Positions 42,054 to 50,182 of a stretch of DNA of 64,000 nt are shown one piece after another (the stretch's first letter is position 1; each line of letters starts with the position of its first letter). Below the pieces are notes generated by a model. It had not been told where the DNA came from, made no database searches, and saw only the letters and a program-made list of their open reading frames with translations. This stretch comes from Pedobacter psychroterrae (GTDB taxonomy: Bacteria; Bacteroidota; Bacteroidia; Sphingobacteriales; Sphingobacteriaceae): assembly GCF_004331695.1 (NCBI RefSeq), contig NZ_SJSL01000001.1, positions 62,001 to 126,000 on the forward strand. The letters are read 5' to 3'. The translations under genes and the position numbers were made by a program.

Positions 42054-43469
42054 ATGGAAGAAATACTTACAAAAATCAATGACCTGATCTGGAGCAATGC
42101 GCTGATCATCCTGTGTATGGGCACCGGAATCTATTTTTCTGTGGTGACCCGGTTCCTTCAGGTCAGGTACATTAAAGAAATGTGGCAACTACTGTTTGAT
42201 GGAAAGAGTTCAGACAAGGGAGTGAGCTCGTTCCAGGCGTTCGCGATCGCTATTTCCGGGCGGATTGGTACCGGGAATATTGCTGGGGTAGCCACGGCTA
42301 TTGCCATGGGTGGGCCGGGTGCTGTTTTTTGGATGTGGCTGATTGCTTTCCTTGGAAGTGCCTCTGCGTTTATCGAAGCGACCTTAGGTCAGATTTACAA
42401 GCAGGTGAACAATGGAGAGTATCGCGGAGGGCCTGCATATTATATAGAAAAAGGATTAGGGATGAAATGGTACGCAATGCTATTTGCGGTAGTAACTGTG
42501 CTAAGTACTGCGTTCTTTTTACCGGGTGTACAGAGTAACAGCATTGCGTTAAGTATGCAGAATGCATTCGCGATTCCTGTGTCATATACCGGGGCTGGAG
42601 TGGTGTTACTACTTGCTCTCATCATTTTCGGTGGGGTCAAGCGCATCGGGAAAGTGGCTGAAATTGTAGTTCCTTTTATGGCTGGGGGATATATCCTGAT
42701 GGCGATAGTGGTCATGGCTTTAAATTTTGCAGAGCTTCCTGCGGTTATTTCGCTGATCATTAAATCGGCGTTTAAATTGGAGCCTGCCTTCGCAGGAGTT
42801 TTTGGTATGGCGGTGGCCTGGGGGGTGAAGCGCGGGATTTATTCCAATGAAGCGGGACAGGGAACCGCGCCGCATGCAGCTGCTGCAGCAGAAGTGAGCC
42901 ACCCGGCCAAGCAAGGATTGGTGCAGGCATTTTCCGTTTACATTGATACATTGTTTGTTTGTACGGCAACTGCTTTTATGATCTTGTTTACAGGGAAATA
43001 TAATGTTGTAAATCCTGAGGGCGGATTTTTAGTAGAGCACCTGCCAGGCGCTAAGATTGGGGCTGAGTATACTCAGCAGGCCATCAGTTCTCATTTTCCT
43101 TCGCTGGGTGCAGGTTTTGTGGCGGTCTCTTTGTTGTTTTTTGCTTTTACCACGATCATGGCTTACTATTACATCGCAGAGACCAATTTAAGTTACTTGG
43201 ACAAAAAGGGGAATAAGTGGGCGGTAAATGGCCTTCGTGTATTGCTGTTATTTTCTACTTTCTATGGTTCGATTAAGACGGCTGAAGCAGCCTGGACTTT
43301 AGGCGATATTGGTGTAGGCATGATGGCCTGGCTGAATGTCATTGCAATCCTGCTGCTGCGCAAACCTGCCTTGAAGGCACTTCGCGACTATCAGCAGCAG
43401 CGAAAAGCGGGTAAGGATCCGGTCTTTAATGCGAAAGAACTCGGAATTAAAAATACGAGCGAATGGTAA
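42054..43469 (+). CDS. Alanine or glycine:cation symporter (AGCS family)
   Basis: A 471-residue sodium-coupled amino acid transporter with about ten transmembrane segments. Family motifs are GRIGTGNIAGVATAIAMGGPGA and GVKRGIYSNEAGQGTAPHAAA. The start at 42054 (MEEILTKINDLIW) is chosen because homologous sequence begins there and because the frame upstream, open to 41922, is unlike the family. The 230 bp before it hold no gene. It converges with the DUF389 gene, ends 5 bp apart. Confidence 0.93.
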   Translation: MEEILTKINDLIWSNALIILCMGTGIYFSVVTRFLQVRYIKEMWQLLFDGKSSDKGVSSFQAFAIAISGRIGTGNIAGVATAIAMGGPGAVFWMWLIAFLGSASAFIEATLGQIYKQVNNGEYRGGPAYYIEKGLGMKWYAMLFAVVTVLSTAFFLPGVQSNSIALSMQNAFAIPVSYTGAGVVLLLALIIFGGVKRIGKVAEIVVPFMAGGYILMAIVVMALNFAELPAVISLIIKSAFKLEPAFAGVFGMAVAWGVKRGIYSNEAGQGTAPHAAAAAEVSHPAKQGLVQAFSVYIDTLFVCTATAFMILFTGKYNVVNPEGGFLVEHLPGAKIGAEYTQQAISSHFPSLGAGFVAVSLLFFAFTTIMAYYYIAETNLSYLDKKGNKWAVNGLRVLLLFSTFYGSIKTAEAAWTLGDIGVGMMAWLNVIAILLLRKPALKALRDYQQQRKAGKDPVFNAKELGIKNTSEW

Positions 43470-43474
43470 GTGAC

Positions 43475-44797
43475 TTAATCCGTTAACAATACCTTTAAGG
43501 AGTCGGATTGCAGGCGCGTCTTCAGCCAGCGTTCAAGCCGAAGGCGTTCCACTGTTGAGATCTTGGTTTTGAAGTCCATCAACGCCAATGTCAATGTGTC
43601 TTTTCGGCTAGTATCAAGGTGCTTTACTTCGATGTTGCTGATGCTATAAGCGGACAAAGAAGGATAGAGTGAGCGCAGTTCCTTATTTAAATCGGGAATT
43701 GGCATATCAATGCTTTGGTATTTGTTAGTTTTTTTTGCTGTGGAATCCTTTTGATAAACGGCCTCCAGGATGCTCGCCTTGATCTGGGAGAAATCCAGTT
43801 CGTTTTTGGCGTTCAGCCCCTGGCGAATGTTGAGCTTGGCTCTGTTTAGTTTGTAGGCAGGGAGTTTCTTTTTCAGGCTGTCAATTTGTTGGATAGTGAG
43901 TTCCTTTCCTAGTAACAGCAGGTCGATTTCGTTTCCTTTTCTGCTGTATTTGTAATTCCGGGTAATCACCTGGGTGTTGGTGTAGCTGAGTTCCTTGTCG
44001 ATGAATGCCTTTGCGTTGTTTTCAAAGATGCTGCGGTCGACGATTCTGTAAGCCAGGTAGACGCTTGGTGCAGCTGTGATCAGCACGATGATTAGTATGT
44101 ACCGGCGCACGCGCTTTTCGTACGCTTTGTCTTCGAACTCTTTTTTATGAAAGTTCAGGTAGCGGACGATCAGGTAAGTGGCTACGCAAATAAAGATGCT
44201 GTTGATGAAATAGAGGTAAATGGCACCAATGAAAAAGTAAACGTTCCCCGAGGCTAGACCATAACCTGCGGTGCATAATGGCGGCATCAATGCGGTGGCG
44301 ATAGCCACTCCGGGTATGGTATTGCTTTTCTCTTTCCGCGTAGCTGCGATGATTCCGGCAAGGCCACCGAATCCGGCAATAAATACATCCCAAATGGATG
44401 GGGAGGTCCGGGCCAGGAGTTCTGATGATGCATCATGTAAGGGCGTGATCCAGAAGTATAAGGTGGAAGTGATGACACTGATGACTGTCGCGATGGCAAG
44501 ATTGCGTCCGGCTTTTTTTACCAGTTCAAAGTCATTGATGCCGATGCCTAGGCCTACGCCCATGATTGGGCCCATTAGCGGAGAGATGAGCATGGCGCCG
44601 ATGATCACTGCAGTGGAGTTGACATTCAGCCCTATCGAAGCGATAAAAATGGCAAAAATCAAAGTCCACAGATTTGCGCCCCTGAACTCCACATTTTTTC
44701 GGATGGATTCTACCGTGTCACTTTCTTCGGCATTGTCTTCGTGAAGGCTGAAGCGGTAATGTAAAAAGCGCCTGATCGCTAAGTAAATCTCGTTCAT
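43475..44797 (-). CDS. DUF389 (TIGR00341-type) membrane protein
   Basis: About 440 residues. The hydrophobic half (residues about 40-265) has six or more segments with the family motifs LNVNSTAVIIGAMLISPLMGPIMG and IPGVAIATALMPPLCTAGYGLA; the C-terminal 170 residues are soluble, with a BON-like alternating pattern. The start is taken at the ATG at 44797, nine codons inside the longest frame. Function unknown in the family; a transport role is suggested by its fold only. Confidence 0.87.
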   Translation of the reverse strand: MNEIYLAIRRFLHYRFSLHEDNAEESDTVESIRKNVEFRGANLWTLIFAIFIASIGLNVNSTAVIIGAMLISPLMGPIMGVGLGIGINDFELVKKAGRNLAIATVISVITSTLYFWITPLHDASSELLARTSPSIWDVFIAGFGGLAGIIAATRKEKSNTIPGVAIATALMPPLCTAGYGLASGNVYFFIGAIYLYFINSIFICVATYLIVRYLNFHKKEFEDKAYEKRVRRYILIIVLITAAPSVYLAYRIVDRSIFENNAKAFIDKELSYTNTQVITRNYKYSRKGNEIDLLLLGKELTIQQIDSLKKKLPAYKLNRAKLNIRQGLNAKNELDFSQIKASILEAVYQKDSTAKKTNKYQSIDMPIPDLNKELRSLYPSLSAYSISNIEVKHLDTSRKDTLTLALMDFKTKISTVERLRLERWLKTRLQSDSLKVLLTD

Positions 44798-44873
44798 ACT
44801 GCAAGATAAGGAATTTGAATGCAAATGGTCTTGTTGTGTTTTTCAGGACATGACCGGCAACGCCAAAATAGTC

Positions 44874-44903
44874 AACGGTACAGTTTGTATTCAAACTACC
44901 GTT
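44874..44903. repeat. Inverted repeat between DUF389 and histidine kinase genes
   Basis: AACGGTA-CA-GTTTG pairs with CAAACTACCGTT around a 4-nt loop, with a 2-nt bulge. It lies in the 221-bp gap between two minus-strand genes. No T-run lies on the minus-strand 3' side, so it may be an operator rather than a terminator. Confidence 0.45.
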
Positions 44904-45018
44904 TTAAACATGGCTGAATGATGTTGAATGTGCGCTAAAGTCATTCCACGTCTCAAATGAAGATTCCGGTAAAAGTTTTGATGTGTAAACTAGCAATAGT
45001 TGCCACGGCCCAGCTAAT

Positions 45019-46887
45019 TCAAACCATCCTCTTGAAAGTCACAATAAACTCTGTACCTAAACCTTCCTCACTCACAATTTCCAGCACAGCATTGTTCTCG
45101 TCGGCAAACTTCTTGACCAGCAAGAGGCCGATTCCTATCCCTTTTTCATTATTGGTTCCATAAGAAGAAATTTCCTGCCCTGCAATATTGAACAGTTGTT
45201 GCTGTTTGTCTAGAGGAATACCTACTCCATTGTCTTTGATATGCATGATTACCTGTACCGCTGACACCTCATAAAAGATGTCTATCAATCCGTTCTCAGG
45301 CGTAAACTTAATGGCATTGCCTATCAGGTTCTGAAAAATAATACGGATGTGGTCCGGATCGGCAGTAATCATTGCATTATCAGGAACAGTGTGCTGAATG
45401 GTTATTTTCTTTTCAAGGGCCAGCAGGTTAAGCAGGCTTAACAACTGCTCTATTACTAGCGGAAGATCTACTGTTACCAGCTTTGCCTTTATACCTTTTT
45501 TCTGTCCGTTCACCCACAGCAAAAGATTGTCCAGCATCGCGGAGGTAGCTGTCAGTTTCTCAAAAAACCTGTCCATGATCAGCTCGATTTCCTCTTTACT
45601 CAGGTCATTGCCCCTGATAAGCTCCAATGTCTGAAGAATAGAAGCAAAGGGGCTTCGCAAATCATGCCCTATTACAGAAAACAACTGGTCCTTTGTATGG
45701 TTTAAAGTAGCCAGTTTGTTGTTTAGTTTATTTTTAGCGAGATTATTGCGGTATACAATCAGGCTGATTACCGCTAAAAAAACCACGATCATGCTGATGA
45801 TGAGGATGGTTAGATAATTTAACCTGATCCTTTGCTGATCAAGCTGGCTACGTTTTATCAGTTCCCTGTTTTCGCTTTGCTGCTGCTTCAGGTGCAGACC
45901 ATTAATCTCATTCTCCTTACCCTCATTGAAGAGACTATCGCTATATATTTTGTCCTGTTTAAGATATGTATAAGCTGTATTATAGTCGCCAACAGCAAAA
46001 TAACTTTGATGAAGAATTTCCAGACTACGTTCAATGTCCCATTTGGCTGCAACTTTCTTGCCCAGCTTCAAGCCCTTTTCACCATTGATAATGGCCTTTT
46101 TATAATCGCCCAGTTGATAATAAGTATTGGCTAATCCGGTATAAGCAAAACTATTTTCCCAATCATCCTGATAGGCCTTATTACCAATTACTTCTTTATA
46201 ATACTGAATGGCTTTTTGGTAATCCTTTTTTCCATGGTAGATCAGTCCCAGCCTGTTGGTAGCAAGGGAAATCAGGTTATGTTTATTGATCTGCCGGCAG
46301 ATCTGCAGCCCCTTGTTCAATGCCGGGATTGCCTTGTCAGGCTGCTTCAGTTCATCATAACAGATACCTATATTTATAAAGTTGGCCGCCAGTCTGTCCT
46401 GATCTTTCAGTACTTTATTTATGGCAGCAGCAGCCTGAAATTTCTCAAGCGCGGGTTGTATATTATCCTGCGCAAGATAAATCAGGCCAATTCCGTTCAA
46501 TGCATTAGACTTGCCAGCATCGTCTTTATGTTTATCGCTGATTTCATAGGACTGCTGACTTGCATTGAGCGAAAGATCATAGGCGCCTTTTACATAATAA
46601 GACCTGGAGATGTTGGCAAGGGCTTTAGACTGACCTTCGGTAAATCCAATTGCTACAGCCATGTTAAAAGCCTTTTTGCCATAAAATAGTGCCTTATCCG
46701 GAGCACTTTGAAAGTAGCTGAAGGCTATGGCATTCAATAGGCTAACGTTAGCAGTATCGGCCCTGTTTTTATCAGCCGCCTGCAGCCTGTTCCATTTCTC
46801 TAATAAATCCGGGAGCTGATTTGATTGTGAAAATGCAGAAAAAGAAAATAATAGCAGATAAAGTAATAATAGCGCCCTTGGTAACAT
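45019..46887 (-). CDS. TPR-repeat sensor histidine kinase
   Basis: A 622-residue membrane kinase. A signal peptide (to about 20) precedes about six tetratricopeptide repeats (roughly 45-320), a coiled linker and one transmembrane helix at 357-380. The kinase part has the phospho-acceptor His408 in VIGHDLRSPFASI, the N-box QNLIGNAIKFTPENG, and the G-boxes IKDNGVGIP and GIGIGLLLVKKF. TPR sensors of this layout are frequent in Bacteroidota. No response regulator is adjacent; the lone regulator at 53866 is one candidate. It lies 12 bp downstream of the GDYXXLXY gene and could be co-transcribed. Confidence 0.92.
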   Translation of the reverse strand: MLPRALLLLYLLLFSFSAFSQSNQLPDLLEKWNRLQAADKNRADTANVSLLNAIAFSYFQSAPDKALFYGKKAFNMAVAIGFTEGQSKALANISRSYYVKGAYDLSLNASQQSYEISDKHKDDAGKSNALNGIGLIYLAQDNIQPALEKFQAAAAINKVLKDQDRLAANFINIGICYDELKQPDKAIPALNKGLQICRQINKHNLISLATNRLGLIYHGKKDYQKAIQYYKEVIGNKAYQDDWENSFAYTGLANTYYQLGDYKKAIINGEKGLKLGKKVAAKWDIERSLEILHQSYFAVGDYNTAYTYLKQDKIYSDSLFNEGKENEINGLHLKQQQSENRELIKRSQLDQQRIRLNYLTILIISMIVVFLAVISLIVYRNNLAKNKLNNKLATLNHTKDQLFSVIGHDLRSPFASILQTLELIRGNDLSKEEIELIMDRFFEKLTATSAMLDNLLLWVNGQKKGIKAKLVTVDLPLVIEQLLSLLNLLALEKKITIQHTVPDNAMITADPDHIRIIFQNLIGNAIKFTPENGLIDIFYEVSAVQVIMHIKDNGVGIPLDKQQQLFNIAGQEISSYGTNNEKGIGIGLLLVKKFADENNAVLEIVSEEGLGTEFIVTFKRMV

Positions 46888-46899
46888 ATGCCCATAAAG

Positions 46900-47397
46900 C
46901 TATAAAATTAACCGGAAATTCTCACCATATAGTCCCGTCAGGATGCTATTTCCTTCCGAATCAATCATTAATCCTCCATATTTTGCTTGCTCATATTTCT
47001 TACCAGTCCCCTCTTCAAAGAAATAAGATTCGGCACCAAGATTTACGGGCAGAAATCGGCTGCCTTTAGAAAAATATTTAATGGGTTGCTCACCTGCTTT
47101 TAGCGGCAGCATTTTATCCTGATAGCGAACAAATCGAGCTACTTTGTTGCTATCTAATTTGACAATGCAATAGCCTCTTTTAGCAAGCTTAGATTTATCT
47201 CCTGGCCTAAAAGCAATAGCATAATTAAGCCGCATATAGTCGCCCTGCATCAATGACCGCGGGTCTACAGGAGCAAGTTCGAGCAAAACCAATTGACCAC
47301 TATTCAGCGTTTTTTCTTTTGCCGCGATAGACCAGTTGATGTAACCCAACAGCAGTACCAGATTGACCAATATGACAATACCCTTAACCTTGTTCAT
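46900..47397 (-). CDS. GDYXXLXY-domain protein
   Basis: A 165-residue protein with one N-terminal transmembrane segment (KGIVILVNLVLLLGYINWSI) and the naming motif GDYMRLNY in QGDYMRLNYAI. The remaining part would face the periplasm. It overlaps the DUF4401 gene by 14 bp. The three genes DUF2157, DUF4401 and GDYXXLXY occur together in many bacteria, implying one membrane complex, but its function is not known. Confidence 0.85.
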   Translation of the reverse strand: MNKVKGIVILVNLVLLLGYINWSIAAKEKTLNSGQLVLLELAPVDPRSLMQGDYMRLNYAIAFRPGDKSKLAKRGYCIVKLDSNKVARFVRYQDKMLPLKAGEQPIKYFSKGSRFLPVNLGAESYFFEEGTGKKYEQAKYGGLMIDSEGNSILTGLYGENFRLIL

Positions 47398-48406
47398 AAC
47401 GTTTTAATGTCTTTTTGAGAATTAACCAGGCAGCAAGGAACATGATCCCGGTACCAAACATAATCATTGACTTGACCAGCAGCGTGTAATGGAGGTTGTA
47501 ATAAAACTGCCCGGTAAAATAAATCAGCGCAATAACCCCCAATATCAATCCCAATCTGCGACCTGTATGAAAGCTGATCAGTAAGATCAACAATGCACCA
47601 CATATTGCAGGAGAAAAAACTGCCATTAACATGATCAGTAAAGACCCCGAATAAATTAATAAACGGTTATTTTTTTCTTCAATTTCCAGATACCTGATCA
47701 CCTTGTTTAAAAAGAACAAATAGATACCTATGATGGCAGCAGATGAAATCCATTCATACCGTAAGTGTTTACCCATTAAACTGTCAATAGCAATGTAAGT
47801 GAGTAAAGCCAGGAAAGAGCAAAGCAATGCATTGAGCCAGGAATTGTATACACTATTGATTTTCGGACCAGAGGCCAGCAATTTCGCTTCATAAAGATTA
47901 AACAGGGAATAAGTTAATGCTATAGCTGCTACCAGCGCATGAACGAGGTAGTAAGCATTGTTGATATTTATAAATGCAAAAAGTGCCGCGGCAACAATCA
48001 GCACAGATATGAAATTGAGCATATAGCTTGTTGTGAAGCGCACCACCATCAATGCAATTGTCAGCAAGATCAGGGTAGTGAGGTTGTCATTTCCAAAAGC
48101 TTTATTAATCCCATACCCCACCATCACGCAAGCGGCAATATATCCTACCATGCATATGGTATCTACCACGGTACTATCGGCCTTCTTATCAGTATATATA
48201 GCCACCCCCAGGGTAACCAGACCTATAATAATCGACGCTGCTGATGAGTTGGTAAAAAAACTGAAAATGAAGCCGACAGTAAACAAACTGCCGAACAGGG
48301 CACCTGCAATTGCAAGCAGTTTAATGCCCATTCCCTGGTAAGCCCTGGCTTCCTTTTCTAGTGCCACCTCCATTTCCCGGAGATTGTTATCGTCAATTAT
48401 CTCCAT
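47384..48406 (-). CDS. DUF4401 membrane protein
   Basis: A 340-residue integral membrane protein with roughly ten hydrophobic segments, matching DUF4401 in size and in position between the DUF2157 and GDYXXLXY genes. It overlaps both neighbours by 14 bp, so the trio is translationally coupled. No catalytic motif is visible. Confidence 0.82.
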   Translation of the reverse strand: MEIIDDNNLREMEVALEKEARAYQGMGIKLLAIAGALFGSLFTVGFIFSFFTNSSAASIIIGLVTLGVAIYTDKKADSTVVDTICMVGYIAACVMVGYGINKAFGNDNLTTLILLTIALMVVRFTTSYMLNFISVLIVAAALFAFININNAYYLVHALVAAIALTYSLFNLYEAKLLASGPKINSVYNSWLNALLCSFLALLTYIAIDSLMGKHLRYEWISSAAIIGIYLFFLNKVIRYLEIEEKNNRLLIYSGSLLIMLMAVFSPAICGALLILLISFHTGRRLGLILGVIALIYFTGQFYYNLHYTLLVKSMIMFGTGIMFLAAWLILKKTLKRYEQG

Positions 48407-49364
48407 ACCACGATTTATTTAGTTTAGCCAGCTCCCTTACCAAAACAGTAATGCAAGCCACAATCACGAGACCAATTAATAGAAGAACAAATTCATTATT
48501 AACTTTGAGTATTTCCCATACCAAACCCACCAGGATAATAAGGACACTCAATGAAATAAGGCAGAGCAAGTAAATTGACTTGTGTCGTAGTGCATAGCCA
48601 ACTCCTGCGGAATAAATAATAAAACATACTGCCAACGCGATGAACCACACTGGCGGATATCTACCGAAAATGCCTGAAACAAGACTTGTAGTGAGGCAGG
48701 AGACAGCCATTATAACCACTATTTTATCAAACCATCCTGGAACTGATGTTATATAGTTTTTTGAAGCTAGGTATTTAACAAGTATGACAGCAGCCAGGTT
48801 TACCATCGATAAAATCAGATAAGTTGTTACGGCTGTCCAGTCGGGGCCGATCTGGCTGACATATAGCGAAAACGTAATATTGATCAGTGCCAATAGCAAT
48901 AACCATAAAGGCGCAAATTCAGATACTACAGCCCAGAGAAATATAAACACTGTCCAACCAAGGAAGAAGTCATAGGCATCTGCACCGGTTTGGTAAATCT
49001 GTCCGAATACGGAAAATAACAAACCTACGAGCATAGATGTACCTGTAAGGATGATATTTTTAACGAGCAGATTTGGCTTTACAAGGAATACAGCGGCTAT
49101 GCCTGTCAGGATCAAAAACTGTACGATGCCAAGTTTCACAAACTTGTGTAGTTCATCCCAGTTGTATGCAAAAAAGAAAATAGCGCCGGCCACGAGAAAA
49201 GCAGTACCCATGCTTAAGAGCACCGCATCGATAAATTTAGCCCACGCCGATTTATCAGCATAAATACCTTCGTCCTTAAATAAGGTCTTGATCTCGGTAG
49301 CAGAGAGGCCTTTGTACCGGCTGATGATCTGTATAACGTTTCGTGTAAGACGGCGTTCCTTCAT
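48393..49364 (-). CDS. DUF2157 membrane protein
   Basis: A 323-residue protein. The soluble N-terminal 40 residues (ATEIKTLFKDEGIYAD region) precede about nine hydrophobic segments, the DUF2157 layout. First gene of the coupled trio on the minus strand; divergent from pdxJ with 47 bp between start codons. Function unknown. Confidence 0.82.
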   Translation of the reverse strand: MKERRLTRNVIQIISRYKGLSATEIKTLFKDEGIYADKSAWAKFIDAVLLSMGTAFLVAGAIFFFAYNWDELHKFVKLGIVQFLILTGIAAVFLVKPNLLVKNIILTGTSMLVGLLFSVFGQIYQTGADAYDFFLGWTVFIFLWAVVSEFAPLWLLLLALINITFSLYVSQIGPDWTAVTTYLILSMVNLAAVILVKYLASKNYITSVPGWFDKIVVIMAVSCLTTSLVSGIFGRYPPVWFIALAVCFIIYSAGVGYALRHKSIYLLCLISLSVLIILVGLVWEILKVNNEFVLLLIGLVIVACITVLVRELAKLNKSWYGDN

Positions 49365-49397
49365 ATCCCTGATTCCAACATAGTGGAAAGTTATTAA

Positions 49398-49405
49398 TAA
49401 CTTTG
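49398..49405 (+). promoter_or_regulatory. Promoter -7 box of pdxJ, implying a leaderless transcript
   Basis: TAACTTTG is a perfect TAnnTTTG and ends 6 bases before the pdxJ ATG at 49412. Transcription would start at or within a base or two of the start codon. Confidence 0.55.
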
Positions 49406-49411
49406 TAAAAT

Positions 49412-50131
49412 ATGACTAAACTTTCTGTAAATATCAACAAAATTGCCACATTGCGTAATAGCCGCGGGGGCAACAATCCGGATCTGGTAAAAGTAGCCCT
49501 TGATTGTGAACGTTTTGGTGCTGAGGGTATCACTGTACATCCCAGACCTGACGAAAGGCACATCCGTTACCAGGATGTATTTGACCTTAAAGCGGTGATC
49601 GCTACGGAATTTAACATAGAAGGAAACTGCAGGGAGCAGAAGTTTGTGGACCTGGTACTGGCCAACAAGCCTGCACAGGTAACCCTGGTACCCGACACGG
49701 ATGGGCAGATCACTTCCAATCATGGCTGGGATACCATCAAACACAAAGATTACCTGCAGGAAATGGTTTCGCTGTTTCAGAAAGCAGGGATACGTGTATC
49801 AATATTTGTTGATCCTGTGGTAGAAATGGTGGCAGCAGCCGCATTGACAGGCACAGATAGAATCGAACTGTATACCGAGGCCTATGCACACAATTACTAC
49901 GACAACCGGGAAAAGGCGGTGCTTCCCTATGTCGCCGCAGCACATAAAGCGCATGAAGCAGGCCTGGGCATCAATGCCGGACATGACCTGGACCTGCATA
50001 ACCTTAAATATTTTGCGGAAAGTATTCCCGGGCTGCTTGAAGTAAGCATCGGACATGCGCTGATCAGCGATGCGCTTTACCTTGGCCTTGAAAATACGGT
50101 GCAATTGTATTTGAAGCAACTGAAACATTAA
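49412..50131 (+). CDS. pdxJ: Pyridoxine 5'-phosphate synthase
   Basis: A 239-residue TIM-barrel enzyme that joins deoxyxylulose 5-phosphate and 3-amino-2-oxopropyl phosphate in the DXP-dependent vitamin B6 route. Signature segments: [40 protein letters not shown] and [12 protein letters not shown]. Full length. A consensus -7 element lies immediately before the start. A separate promoter for gcvP follows directly. Confidence 0.96.
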   Translation: MTKLSVNINKIATLRNSRGGNNPDLVKVALDCERFGAEGITVHPRPDERHIRYQDVFDLKAVIATEFNIEGNCREQKFVDLVLANKPAQVTLVPDTDGQITSNHGWDTIKHKDYLQEMVSLFQKAGIRVSIFVDPVVEMVAAAALTGTDRIELYTEAYAHNYYDNREKAVLPYVAAAHKAHEAGLGINAGHDLDLHNLKYFAESIPGLLEVSIGHALISDALYLGLENTVQLYLKQLKH

Positions 50132-50150
50132 CTCCTTGCAGGATTTTTAT

Positions 50151-50158
50151 TACCTTTG
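50151..50158 (+). promoter_or_regulatory. Promoter -7 box of gcvP
   Basis: TACCTTTG, a perfect TAnnTTTG, 24 bases before the ATG at 50183. The leader would be about 18-20 nt, too short for a glycine riboswitch. Confidence 0.55.
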
Positions 50159-50182
50159 CACTACTTATTATTCAAAGAATTC

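Noticed and set aside
50131..50182. Glycine riboswitch before gcvP
   Set aside because: The -7 box at 50151 leaves a leader of about 20 nt, too short for any known aptamer.
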